From Streptomyces nojiriensis (GTDB lineage Bacteria > Actinomycetota > Actinomycetes > Streptomycetales > Streptomycetaceae): DNA of 64,000 bases. The stretch covers positions 8,183,501-8,247,500 of the forward strand of contig NZ_CP071139.1 of the NCBI RefSeq assembly GCF_017639205.1. Direction: 5' to 3'. Under the pieces are notes generated by a model. That model did not search any database. It saw only the letters and a list, made by a program, of their open reading frames with translations, and had not been told where the DNA came from. Position 1 is the first letter of the stretch; each line of letters starts with the position of its first letter. Of the stretch, positions 17,514 through 26,569 are shown piece by piece. A program made the position numbers and the translations under genes.

Positions 17514-18572
17514 ATGAGCACCACCGCACACAGCCGAATAGAAGCCTTAGGCATCCGCCTTCCGGCAGGAGTCCAGACCACTCCTCAACTCGCCGCCCTG
17601 GTCCCGGGGCTCGGGGACGTGGACATCGAGAAGATCACCGGAATCACCGAGCGCCGCGTGTACGACCCCGAACCGACGGCCGGCGAGGACTCGTTCGGGA
17701 TGGCCCTGGCCGCCGCCCGGGACGCGCTGGAGGCCTCCCGCTACCGCGCCGAGGACCTCGACATCGTCATCTCCGCCTCGATCACCCGCTTCAAGGACGG
17801 CAGCCGCTTCACCTTCGAACCGTCCTTCGCCGCGATGCTGGCCGGGGAGCTGGGCGCCCGCTCCGCCATCCACTTCGACGTCTCCAACGCCTGCGCCGGA
17901 ATGATGACCGGCGTGTGGCTGCTCGACCGGATGATCCGCTCCGGCGCCGTGCGGCGCGGCCTGGTCGTCAGCGGCGAGCAGGCGACGCGCGTCGCGCAGA
18001 CCGCCGCACGCGAGATGGCCGACTCCTACGATCCGCAGTTCGCCTCGCTGTCCGTCGGCGACTCGGCGGCCGCGGTCGTCCTGGACGTCTCCGCCGACGA
18101 GGCCGACCGCATCCACTACATCGAGCTGATGACCTGCTCCGAGTACTCCCACCTGTGCATGGGCATGCCCAGCGACCGCACCCCGGGCATCTCCCTCTAC
18201 ACGGACAACAAGAAGATGCACAACCGCGACCGGCTCAAGCTCTGGCCGCGCTTCCACGGGGACTTCCTGGCCAAGAGAGGGCGGGAGTTCGCCGGTGAGG
18301 GGTTCGACTACGTCATCCAGCACCAGGTCGGCACCCGCTTCATCGACTACGTCAACCAGACGGCCGAGGCCGAGTTCGGCGCCCCCATGCCCACCTCCCT
18401 CTCCGTGGTGGAGCGCTACGGAAACACCGCCACCACCTCGCACTTCCTGACGCTGTGCGAGCACCTCAGGGCGGGCGGCGCCCGCCCCGGAGCCAAGTAC
18501 CTGCTGGTGCCGGCCGCCTCCGGCGTGGTCACCGGCGCCCTGTCCGCGACGATCACGAACGTGGGGGTCTGA
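17514..18572 (+). CDS. lstA: Lipstatin-type ketosynthase alpha subunit (OleA/FabH-like)
   Basis: A 352-residue thiolase-fold enzyme with the complete triad Cys127 (SNACAGMM), His270 (VIQHQVG) and Asn304 (ERYGNTATT). In the lipstatin pathway LstA with LstB joins two fatty acyl chains by a head-to-head Claisen condensation to a beta-keto acid. An FEP glutamate, typical of OleA-like enzymes, is at residue 102. The RBS GGAG lies upstream of the ATG. It starts a six-gene operon whose order and content match lstABCDEF of Streptomyces toxytricini. The acyl chain lengths cannot be read from sequence. Confidence 0.88.
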   Translation: MSTTAHSRIEALGIRLPAGVQTTPQLAALVPGLGDVDIEKITGITERRVYDPEPTAGEDSFGMALAAARDALEASRYRAEDLDIVISASITRFKDGSRFTFEPSFAAMLAGELGARSAIHFDVSNACAGMMTGVWLLDRMIRSGAVRRGLVVSGEQATRVAQTAAREMADSYDPQFASLSVGDSAAAVVLDVSADEADRIHYIELMTCSEYSHLCMGMPSDRTPGISLYTDNKKMHNRDRLKLWPRFHGDFLAKRGREFAGEGFDYVIQHQVGTRFIDYVNQTAEAEFGAPMPTSLSVVERYGNTATTSHFLTLCEHLRAGGARPGAKYLLVPAASGVVTGALSATITNVGV

Positions 18573-18575
18573 GCC

Positions 18576-19430
18576 ATGGGCATGATCATCACCGCGGCGG
18601 CGACCGCCCTGCCCGACACGTCCGCCCCGGCCTCCGGCGTGGACCTCGCGGGCCGGGCCGCACGAGACGCCCTGACCCGGGCAGGAGTGCCGGCTTCCTC
18701 GATCGGCACGCTCATCAACGTGGGCGTCTACCGGGAGCACAACACCTTCGAACCGGCCATGGCGGCCCTGGTCCAGAAGGAGGTCGGCATCAACCTCGAC
18801 TACATCGCCGACCCCGAACCGGCCGCGGGCTTCTCCTTCGACCTGATGAACGGAGCCTGCGGCCTGCTGAACGCCGTCCAGGTGGGCCAGTCACTGGTGG
18901 AGACGGGAACCACCGAACGGCTGCTGATCACGGCTGCCGACGTCCACCCCGGCGGCGACGCGGACGGCGACGCGGACTACCCGTACGCGGACCTGGCCGG
19001 AGCCTTCCTGCTGGAGCGCAGCGCCGATCCCGGCGCCGGGTTCGGTCCGGTCCGCCACTACACCGCCGACCGGCCCACCGACGTCGAGGGCTACCTCGAC
19101 ACCGCCGCCATGGGCCGGCACGGGCGGACCACGATCACCGTCCGGCGCCAGCCGGACCACGCGGAACGGCTCGGCGAGTTCGCGGCGCGGGCCGCCGCCG
19201 ACTACGCGCGGGAGATCGGCATCGACCTCGACCGGACCCTGGTGATCGGCCCGTCCGAGACCGCCGACGGCGCAGCGGGCCGGGGCGAGCCGCACACCGC
19301 GGCGCCGGTCCTCGGCTACCTGCGGGCGATGGACGGCGCACGCCGCGACGACCACGACCAGTTCCTCTTCGTGTCCGTCGGCGCCGGACCCAGCGCGGCC
19401 TGCGCCCTCTACCGGCCCGAGGGGTGGTGA
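18576..19430 (+). CDS. lstB: Lipstatin-type ketosynthase partner subunit
   Basis: A 284-residue thiolase-fold protein, about 70 residues shorter than LstA. It keeps a cysteine in NGACGLLNA (Cys95) but I find no catalytic His or Asn motif, so it is probably not a full ketosynthase on its own. Glu59 in TFEP corresponds to the glutamate that in OleA-type dimers reaches into the partner's active site. The family expectation is a heterodimer LstA-LstB with one competent site. The gene begins 3 bases after the lstA stop and its own stop overlaps a possible start of lstC. Confidence 0.85.
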   Translation: MGMIITAAATALPDTSAPASGVDLAGRAARDALTRAGVPASSIGTLINVGVYREHNTFEPAMAALVQKEVGINLDYIADPEPAAGFSFDLMNGACGLLNAVQVGQSLVETGTTERLLITAADVHPGGDADGDADYPYADLAGAFLLERSADPGAGFGPVRHYTADRPTDVEGYLDTAAMGRHGRTTITVRRQPDHAERLGEFAARAAADYAREIGIDLDRTLVIGPSETADGAAGRGEPHTAAPVLGYLRAMDGARRDDHDQFLFVSVGAGPSAACALYRPEGW

Positions 19431-19435
19431 GCCCC

Positions 19436-21496
19436 GTGCCGCAGACGAGGTTCACCGGTGACCCGGCCGTGGAGCGACCGGCCGCCGACCCGGCCGGTGT
19501 GGCCGGGTGGCTCGAACACAACGCCCGCGCCTTCCCCTCCAAGCCGGCCGTCATCCACCCCGACGGCCGCGGCTCCGGCGGCTACGCCACCCTCACCTAC
19601 GGCGAGTTGCAGGACACGGTCGAGGAACTGGCCCGCGGATTCCGGCGGGCCGGGATCACCCGGGGCACCAGGACGGTGCTGATGGCCCCGCCCGGGCCGG
19701 AGCTGTTCGCCCTCTGCTTCGCGCTGTTCCGGGTCGGGGCCGTGCCCGTCGTCGTGGATCCCGGCATGGGCGTACGGCGCATGCTGCACTGCTACCGGGC
19801 CGTGGGCGCCGAGGCGTTCATCGGGCCGCCCCTCGCCCAGCTCGTGCGCGTCCTGGGCCGTCGTACCTTCGCCGGGGTGCGCGTGCCCGTCACCCTGGGG
19901 CGGCGCCGGCTCGGCCGCGGCCACACGCTGGCCGCACTCCGCGCCACCCCCGCGACCGGCCGGTACGCGGACGCGGACACGAACGGGGACACGGTCGCGC
20001 CGGCCGGCGGGGACGACCTGCTGATGATCGGTTTCACCACCGGAAGCACGGGCCCCGCCAAGGGGGTCGAGTACACCCACCGCATGGCGCTGTCCATGGC
20101 CCGCCAGATAGAAGCCGTCCACGGCCGCACCCGCGACGACGTCTCCCTGGTCACCCTGCCCTTCTACGGGGTGCTCGACCTGGTCTACGGATCCACCCTG
20201 GTCCTCGCGCCCCTGGCCCCCGCCAAGGTCGCCCAGGCGGACCCGGTGCTGCTCGTGGACGCGCTGGAACGATTCCGCGTCACCACGATGTTCGCCTCGC
20301 CCGCCCTGCTGCGGAACCTGGCCGGACACCTCACCGGCGCCGCCCGCGGCCGCCACCCGCTGCCCGACCTGCGCTGCGTGGTCTCCGGCGGGGCCCCGGT
20401 GCCCGACGCGGTCGTGGCCGCGCTGCGCTCCGTCCTCGACGAGAAGGCACGGATCCATGTGACCTACGGGGCCACGGAGGTCCTGCCGATCACCTCGATC
20501 GAGGCGGCCGAGATCCTCGGCGACGACGAGGCCGACACCGGTCACGAACCCGGCGGCACCGCGGTGCGTTCCGCCGCGGGCGAAGGGACCTGCGTCGGCC
20601 GGCCCGTCCCCGGCACCCGGGTGGCCATCGCCCCCGTCACCGACGGCCCGCTCGACCGCTTCGACCCCGCGACCGGCCTGCCGGCCGGGCGCGTCGGCGA
20701 GATCCTGGTCCAGGGCGACTCCGTCAGCCGGCGCTACCACCGCGCACCGCATTCCGACGCCGCACACAAGGCGACCGAGGAACGCCCCGGCGGCGAAGCG
20801 CCCCGCATCTGGCACCGGACCGGCGACCTGGGCCACCTCGACGCCGAGGGACGGCTCTGGTTCTGCGGGCGCGCCGCCCAGCGGGTCCGCACCGGCTACC
20901 GGGACCTGCACACCGTGCGCTGCGAGGGAGTCTTCAACGCCCATCCGCTGGTCCGGCGCACCGCCCTGGTCGGCATCGGGCCGGCCGGCGCGCAACGGCC
21001 CGTCGTCTGCGTGGAGACCGAGACCGGGGCGGACGGGGCGGAGCTCGGCGAAGGCGCGTGGACGGAGCTGGTCGCCGAACTGCGCACGATGGCCGAGGAA
21101 CACGCCCCGACCGCCGGCCTCCAGGAGTTCCTGCGCCACCCCGGATTCCCCGTGGACATCCGGCACAACGCCAAGATCGGCCGCGAGGAGCTGGCCCGCT
21201 GGGCCGAGCGCCGGCAGGCCGGGCCCGTATCGTCCCCGGGCCGGCGGGCGGCCCGGATCGTGCCGCTCGCCGGATGGGCGTACCTCGTCGGCGGGGCGGT
21301 GTGGGCCGCGGCCGGGGAGGTCCCCGACGTCCCGGTGCTGCGCTGGCTGTGGTGGACCGACGCCTTCCTCAGCATCGGCGTCCACGCCGCGCAGATCCCG
21401 CTCGCGCTGCCGCGCGGCCGGGCGGCCGGACACGGCACCGCCGCCGTGGTCGGGCGCACCATGCTCTACGGCGCGACCTGGTGGCGGGCGCTGTGA
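19436..21496 (+). CDS. lstC: OleC/LstC-like adenylating enzyme with membrane tail
   Basis: A 686-residue ANL-superfamily AMP-forming enzyme. The P-loop GFTTGSTGPAKGV is near residue 200 and YGATEVLPI near 345; RTGDLGHLD and GRAAQRVRTG mark the C-terminal subdomain. OleC relatives adenylate a beta-hydroxy acid and close it to a beta-lactone; in lipstatin work LstC is called an acyl-CoA ligase, so both roles should be considered. From about residue 605 an extra hydrophobic tail with two or three possible membrane segments (AGWAYLVGGAVWAAAG, WLWWTDAFLSIGVHAAQIPL) is not part of the usual enzyme. GTG 19436 follows GGTGA; GTG 19427, overlapping the lstB stop, is possible. Confidence 0.85.
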   Translation: MPQTRFTGDPAVERPAADPAGVAGWLEHNARAFPSKPAVIHPDGRGSGGYATLTYGELQDTVEELARGFRRAGITRGTRTVLMAPPGPELFALCFALFRVGAVPVVVDPGMGVRRMLHCYRAVGAEAFIGPPLAQLVRVLGRRTFAGVRVPVTLGRRRLGRGHTLAALRATPATGRYADADTNGDTVAPAGGDDLLMIGFTTGSTGPAKGVEYTHRMALSMARQIEAVHGRTRDDVSLVTLPFYGVLDLVYGSTLVLAPLAPAKVAQADPVLLVDALERFRVTTMFASPALLRNLAGHLTGAARGRHPLPDLRCVVSGGAPVPDAVVAALRSVLDEKARIHVTYGATEVLPITSIEAAEILGDDEADTGHEPGGTAVRSAAGEGTCVGRPVPGTRVAIAPVTDGPLDRFDPATGLPAGRVGEILVQGDSVSRRYHRAPHSDAAHKATEERPGGEAPRIWHRTGDLGHLDAEGRLWFCGRAAQRVRTGYRDLHTVRCEGVFNAHPLVRRTALVGIGPAGAQRPVVCVETETGADGAELGEGAWTELVAELRTMAEEHAPTAGLQEFLRHPGFPVDIRHNAKIGREELARWAERRQAGPVSSPGRRAARIVPLAGWAYLVGGAVWAAAGEVPDVPVLRWLWWTDAFLSIGVHAAQIPLALPRGRAAGHGTAAVVGRTMLYGATWWRAL

Positions 21497-22638
21497 AGAT
21501 CCTGGTCACCGGAGCGACCGGATTCCTGGGCGGGCACCTGGTCGACGGGGCCCTGCACCAGGGCCACGAGGTACGCGCCCTGGTCCGCCCCGGCAGCGAT
21601 GCCGTACGGCTGCGCTCCCTGCCCGGCGTCGAGGTCGTCACCGGCGACCTCACCGACGGCGCCTCGCTCGGGCGGGCGGCAGCGGGCTGCGACGCGGTCC
21701 TGCACAGTGCGGCCCGGGTCGTCGACCACGGCAGCCGCGCCCAGTTCGAGGCCGCCAACGTCACCGGCACGGAGCGGCTGCTGGCGGCGGCGCGGTCGGC
21801 GGGGGCGCGGCGGTTCGTGTTCGTCTCCAGCCCGAGCGCGCTGATGCGGGTACGGGAGGGCGACCGGCTCGGCATCGACGAGAGCACCCCGTACCCGCAG
21901 CGGTGGTTCAACCTCTACTGCGAGACGAAGGCGATCGCCGAACAGTACGTACGAGCGGCCGACGGCCCGGAGTTCACCACCTGCGCCGTACGCCCGCGCG
22001 GTATCTGGGGGCCGCGCGACCACGCCGGATTCCTGCCGCGCATGGTCGACGCCATGCGTGCGGGCCGGCTGCCCGACCTGTCGGGCGGCAAACGGGTCCT
22101 GGTCTCGCTCTGCCACGTCGACAACGCGGTGGACGCCTGCCTGCGGGCCGCGCTCGCCCCCGCCGGGCGGGTCGGCGGCAAGGCCTACTTCGTCGGGGAC
22201 CGCGAGGAGACCGACCTGTGGCCGTTCCTGGCCCGGGTCGGCGCCCTCTTCGACTGCCCGCCGCCCGCCCCGCGCATCCCGCTCGTCCTCGGCCGCGCCG
22301 TCGCCGCGGCGGTCGAGACGGGCTGGCACCTGCGCCACCGGTCCGCGCCCGGCGCCGGAGGCGGCGGCGGGGGCGGCGGTACGGACGCCGGTCCTCCGCT
22401 GAGCCGCTACATGATGGCGCTGCTGACCCGCTCGGCGACGTACGACACCACCGCCGCCCGTGACGACCTCGGCTACGCGGCTCCGCGCACCCAGGCCGAC
22501 GGGCTGCGAGCACTGCGGGAGTGGGTGGCCGAGGTGGGCGGCGTCGCCGCCTGGACCGGGGGCCCGGCCGCCGCCGGCACCGCCGCACCGGCCCGCCCCG
22601 CACCCGACCACACCGAACAAGGGAACCCGAAGTCATGA
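21493..22638 (+). CDS. lstD: OleD/3-beta-HSD-like NAD(P)-dependent reductase
   Basis: A 381-residue extended short-chain dehydrogenase. The Rossmann motif TGATGFLGGH begins at residue 6, with the catalytic YCETK at Tyr142/Lys146 and a Ser at 112-113. OleD and LstD reduce the beta-keto acid made by the ketosynthase to the beta-hydroxy acid needed for lactone closure. A poly-Gly insert (about eight Gly) lies near residue 293. GTG 21493 overlaps the lstC stop as GTGA. Its stop overlaps the lstE start as ATGA. Confidence 0.88.
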   Translation: MKILVTGATGFLGGHLVDGALHQGHEVRALVRPGSDAVRLRSLPGVEVVTGDLTDGASLGRAAAGCDAVLHSAARVVDHGSRAQFEAANVTGTERLLAAARSAGARRFVFVSSPSALMRVREGDRLGIDESTPYPQRWFNLYCETKAIAEQYVRAADGPEFTTCAVRPRGIWGPRDHAGFLPRMVDAMRAGRLPDLSGGKRVLVSLCHVDNAVDACLRAALAPAGRVGGKAYFVGDREETDLWPFLARVGALFDCPPPAPRIPLVLGRAVAAAVETGWHLRHRSAPGAGGGGGGGGTDAGPPLSRYMMALLTRSATYDTTAARDDLGYAAPRTQADGLRALREWVAEVGGVAAWTGGPAAAGTAAPARPAPDHTEQGNPKS

Positions 22639-25600
22639 CATCCCAGCAGGTCGATGCCGACGCCGGTGCCGGCACCGGCGTCCGCTACCGGCGTCCGGTG
22701 TCGCCCACCGAACGCCTCTACCTCTCCGCCGGGGACGCCCGCGGAGCCATGGCCCTGCGCATCGTCGTCGAGGGCGAGGGGATACCCGACGCCCAGGACC
22801 TCCGGGCGGCCCTGGCACGGGCCGCCGAGTCCTGCCCCGGGTCACGACTCGTGCGCACCGGTGCGACGTGGAGCGCCGGGGGGCCGCCGCCGCAGGTGAG
22901 GTACGACGTACCGCGCACCGGCGCGTACGCCGACTCGGCTCCGGGGACGTTCGCACTGCCCGCCGGGCCGTCGCGGCGGACGGAGCCGCCGGGCTGCGAG
23001 GTAGTGGTCGTGCCCGGCGCGGACGGCAACGCGACCAGCACCGTCGTCTTCAGCGTCTCCCACGCCGTGATGGACGGTCACGGCGCCCTGACCTGGGTAC
23101 GGGAGGTCTTCCGAGCCCTGCGCGGCGAACCCGCCCGGCCCGCGCTCGACCCGGACACCGACGCCGGGCTGCTGCGCCGGCTCGGCAGCACCGGACCGCG
23201 GCCCGCGCCGGGGCCTCCCCGGCGCTCCCCGCTCGGCCCGGCCGACGGCCGCGGCCGCCCGCTCCGGACGCTGTGGCTGCGCCGCACCCTGCCCGGCCGC
23301 CACCCCGCGCTCACCGCCCGCCTCGCCCAGGCCCTGGCCGACGCCGCAGGGCTCGACACCCGGGTCATGGTCCCCGTCGACCTGCGCCGCCACCGGCCCG
23401 GGATCGCGGCCACGGGCAACCTGAGCCTGCCGCTCTTCCTGGACCTGCGCCCGGGGGCGGAGTGGACGGCCGCGCACACCCACCTGCTGACGGCCCTGGC
23501 CGGGAACCGCGAACTCGCCGCCGGATTCGAAACGGCCCTCGCGCCGCTCCCGCGCCCGGTGACCGCCGCCCTGCTGCGCACCGCCCAGGCCGTGGCGTCC
23601 CGTACCGACCGCCACCTCGCCTCCGCCGTCGTCTCCCACCTCGGCCGTCTGGACCTGGCGGACTTCTCCGGCGGCGGTTTCACGGCGTCCACGGCCTACG
23701 CGCTGCCGGTGCACGCCCCACTGGTCCCGCTCTCGCTGGTCGCCGCCGAGAGCGGCACGGCGACCGAGATCACGCTCGGCGTCCGGGGCGGGGGCCCGGA
23801 TCTCGCGGCCCGCGCCGCGCGGTTGCTGGACACGGTCCTGGCCGGCCTCGAACCGACTGCGGGGCACGGCCCCGCCGAAGCGGATGCCGCGGCCCCGGAC
23901 CCCGGACCCCGGGCGGCGGTCCCGGCTCCGGCGGTCCCGGCTCCGGCGGTCCCGGCTCCGGCGGTCCCTGCTCCGGCTGTCCCCGCTCCGGCGGTGGCCG
24001 AGCTCACCGTCGTGGACGCCTTCCGCGCCCAGGCCGCCCGCACCCCCGACGCGCCCGCGCTCGACGGACCCGAGGGCGTGGTCACGTACGCCGAACTCGA
24101 CCGGCGCTCCGACACCGTCGCGGCCGGGCTCCGCAGCCGTGGCGTAGGACGCGAGGACCTGGTGGGACTGGTCGTCGACCGCACGCCCGCCGGAGTGTGC
24201 GCCCTGTGGGGCATCCTCAAGGCGGGCGCCGCCTACGTGCCGCTCGACCCCGGTCATCCCGGTGCGCGGATCGGAGAGATCCTCCAGGGATCCGCCACCG
24301 GTCTCTGCCTGACCCGACGACACCTGGTGGAGGAACTCGCCCCCTTCGTGCCGGGAACCCTGCTCGCGGTCGAGGACCTCCTCGACCGCGCCCCCGGCCC
24401 GGACGCGGACGCGGAGGGCACCCGTGAGGCCGACATCCGGCCCGCGGACCTCGCGTACGTCATCCACACCTCCGGTTCCACCGGCCGCCCCAAGGGCGTG
24501 CAGATCGAGCACGGCAGCCTCATGGGATTCGTCCGCTGGATGACCGGCGTCTGCCAGGTGACCGGTCGCACGCGCTTCGGCTTCGCCTCCTCCTACGCCT
24601 TCGACATCTCGTGCTTCCCCCTCTTCCTGCCGCTGCTGGCCGGCGGTACGGCCGTCCTCGCCCCCGGCACGCCCTCGCCCGCCGCCCTGCGCGGGCTGGT
24701 CGCCGGGCACGGCGCCGACACCCTCGCGCTCACCCCCTCCCACCTCGCCCTGCTCGGCACGGCGGGCGACGGCCCCGCGGGCGACGGCCCGGCGCACCGC
24801 CTGCGCACCCTGCTGCTGGGCGGCGAGCCCCTCACCCCCACCGCCGTGCGGTCCGCGCACGCCGCCTTCGGGGCCGATTGCCGTGTGATCAACGCGTACG
24901 GGCCCACCGAGGCGGCCGTCGCCGTACTCGCCCACACCGTGGACGGCGGCGAGAGCGGCGCCACCGTCCCGATCGGCCTCCCCGGCCCCTACGCCCGGGT
25001 CGACCTCGTCGCCGAGGACGGCGAGACCATCGGCAGCGGACCGGGCGACACCGGCCGCACCGGCGAGATCGTCGTACGCGGGGTCCAGGTGGCCCGCGGC
25101 TACCTCGGCCCGTCCGACGGCCGGCCCTCACCCTTCAGCACCGGCCCCGACGGCGCCCGCGCCTATCGCACCGGTGACCTCGGACGCCGACTGGCCGACG
25201 GCGCCGTCGAGTTCGCCGGACGCATCGACGAGCAGGTGAAGATCGCCGGGCACCGCGTCGATCCCGCCGAGGTCGTCGCCGCCCTCGAAGCCCACCCGGC
25301 CGTGCACCGCGCCGTCGTCGTGCCCCGCCGCCGCCCGCACTCCACGGCGGCCGTGCTCTGCGCGTACGTACTGCCGGCCGTCGAGGACCCCGCGGTCCGC
25401 GCGGAGCTGGCCCGCGCCCTGCGGACCGAACTCACCCGGACACTCCCGGCGTACCTCGTCCCCGCCCATGTCATGGTGATCGACACCCTGCCCAGCACGG
25501 TCAGCGGCAAGGCCGATCTCGACGCCTTCCCCGACCCCTTCGCCCACTCCGCACCCACGCCGCCGGGCGGACCCGCCCCCGCACCCGTCCCCGTCACCTT

Positions 25601-25856
25601 GGAGGCACGGGTCAGGCACCACTGGGCGGAGGTCCTCGGAGTCGACGGCGCGCTGCTGTCGGCGGACTCCGAGTTCCACGCCCTCGGCGGCGATTCCCTG
25701 GCCCTCGTCGAGATGCTCACCGCCGTCTCCTCGGACCTGCTGACCCCGGGGCAGGCCACGCGGTTCACGGGCCGTCTCGACTGCCTCGTGCGCAACCTGA
25801 CGCTGGAGCAGGTCTGCGAGCACCTGGCCGCCGCCCGCGAGGAGGTGCCCGCATGA
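22635..25856 (+). CDS. lstE: NRPS module C-A-PCP for the amino acid ester
   Basis: A 1073-residue single-module nonribosomal peptide synthetase. A condensation-like domain occupies about 15-410 with HAVMDG near 143. A Pro/Ala linker holds five copies of a 5-residue unit. The adenylation domain spans about 459-945 with HTSGSTGRPKG near 612 and NAYGPTEAA near 753. A carrier domain ends the protein, with LGGDSL and its phosphopantetheine Ser near 1019. There is no thioesterase. In lipstatin the module activates leucine and the condensation domain would form the ester with the side-chain hydroxyl. The pocket residues cannot be assigned reliably by eye. Confidence 0.88.
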   Translation: MTSQQVDADAGAGTGVRYRRPVSPTERLYLSAGDARGAMALRIVVEGEGIPDAQDLRAALARAAESCPGSRLVRTGATWSAGGPPPQVRYDVPRTGAYADSAPGTFALPAGPSRRTEPPGCEVVVVPGADGNATSTVVFSVSHAVMDGHGALTWVREVFRALRGEPARPALDPDTDAGLLRRLGSTGPRPAPGPPRRSPLGPADGRGRPLRTLWLRRTLPGRHPALTARLAQALADAAGLDTRVMVPVDLRRHRPGIAATGNLSLPLFLDLRPGAEWTAAHTHLLTALAGNRELAAGFETALAPLPRPVTAALLRTAQAVASRTDRHLASAVVSHLGRLDLADFSGGGFTASTAYALPVHAPLVPLSLVAAESGTATEITLGVRGGGPDLAARAARLLDTVLAGLEPTAGHGPAEADAAAPDPGPRAAVPAPAVPAPAVPAPAVPAPAVPAPAVAELTVVDAFRAQAARTPDAPALDGPEGVVTYAELDRRSDTVAAGLRSRGVGREDLVGLVVDRTPAGVCALWGILKAGAAYVPLDPGHPGARIGEILQGSATGLCLTRRHLVEELAPFVPGTLLAVEDLLDRAPGPDADAEGTREADIRPADLAYVIHTSGSTGRPKGVQIEHGSLMGFVRWMTGVCQVTGRTRFGFASSYAFDISCFPLFLPLLAGGTAVLAPGTPSPAALRGLVAGHGADTLALTPSHLALLGTAGDGPAGDGPAHRLRTLLLGGEPLTPTAVRSAHAAFGADCRVINAYGPTEAAVAVLAHTVDGGESGATVPIGLPGPYARVDLVAEDGETIGSGPGDTGRTGEIVVRGVQVARGYLGPSDGRPSPFSTGPDGARAYRTGDLGRRLADGAVEFAGRIDEQVKIAGHRVDPAEVVAALEAHPAVHRAVVVPRRRPHSTAAVLCAYVLPAVEDPAVRAELARALRTELTRTLPAYLVPAHVMVIDTLPSTVSGKADLDAFPDPFAHSAPTPPGGPAPAPVPVTLEARVRHHWAEVLGVDGALLSADSEFHALGGDSLALVEMLTAVSSDLLTPGQATRFTGRLDCLVRNLTLEQVCEHLAAAREEVPA
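23921..23995 (+). repeat. Five tandem 15-bp repeats in the lstE linker
   Basis: The unit CCCGGCTCCGGCGGT occurs three times exactly and twice with one or two changes, encoding repeated Pro-Ala-Pro-Ala-Val in the linker between the condensation and adenylation domains. It is a flexible spacer prone to copy-number change. Confidence 0.9.
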
Positions 25857-26569
25857 TCTTCGTCGGAGAAGGAGCCCTGCTCCGCCGCGCCGTCACCCAC
25901 GCGGCCACCCGCGGCCACCCGGTCGACCTGGTCTGCTCCGCCGACCCGCTGGACGCGGCGGCCGCCGACGCGCCCCACCTCGCGGCGGCGGACGTCAACG
26001 CCCACGCCGACTCGCTGGCCCGGGCCTGCACCGACGGCATCGTCTGGTCCCTCAACAACCGGCAGATCTTCCGGGAGCCCCTGCTCCGGGCCGACGGCCT
26101 GCGCATCCTCAACATCCACAACGGACTGCTGCCGCGCCATCGCGGACTGCCCTCCGTAGCCGTCCTGTTCGCCCTGCTGCACGGCGACACGGAGTACGGC
26201 GCCACCGCCCACGAGGTCGACGCCGGCATCGACACCGGCCCGGTCCTGGCCGAACACCGCTTCCCCATCGGGCCCGAGGACCGCTACCACCAGGTCATGC
26301 TGCGCGGCATCCGTGCCTGCCAGACCCTGTTCGAGCAGATCCTCCCGGCGGTCGCCGCCGGGACCGCCCATCCCGTACGCGGTGCGGCGGCGGAACCGTC
26401 CGCGTACTACGGCCTGCGCGCCCTGGACCGGCTCGACACCTATCGGGACCACCCCGCCTACCCGCGCGCGACGGACCTCGGTCCCTTCGCCGCCCACGCG
26501 CCCGAGCTCACCCGGGCGCTGAACCGCCCGCCGTCGCTCAGACCTCCTGGGCGGTGTTCAGCCGGGTGA
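25853..26569 (+). CDS. lstF: Methionyl-tRNA-formyltransferase-like N-formyltransferase
   Basis: A 238-residue formyltransferase. The catalytic set of the 10-formyltetrahydrofolate-dependent family is present: Asn87 and His89 in LNIHNGLLPRHRG and Asp123 in HEVDAGIDTG. It lacks the tRNA-binding C-terminal domain of Fmt, so it should formylate a small substrate, here the amino acid carried by or released from LstE. ATG 25853 overlaps the lstE stop as ATGA behind a perfect GGAGGT RBS. The 3' end overlaps a convergent gene by 32 bases. Confidence 0.88.
   Translation: MIFVGEGALLRRAVTHAATRGHPVDLVCSADPLDAAAADAPHLAAADVNAHADSLARACTDGIVWSLNNRQIFREPLLRADGLRILNIHNGLLPRHRGLPSVAVLFALLHGDTEYGATAHEVDAGIDTGPVLAEHRFPIGPEDRYHQVMLRGIRACQTLFEQILPAVAAGTAHPVRGAAAEPSAYYGLRALDRLDTYRDHPAYPRATDLGPFAAHAPELTRALNRPPSLRPPGRCSAG

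Noticed and set aside
23921..23995. Possible CRISPR-like array
   Set aside because: The repeats are contiguous, in frame and without spacers; they encode a Pro/Ala linker. No CRISPR array or cas gene was seen in the window.
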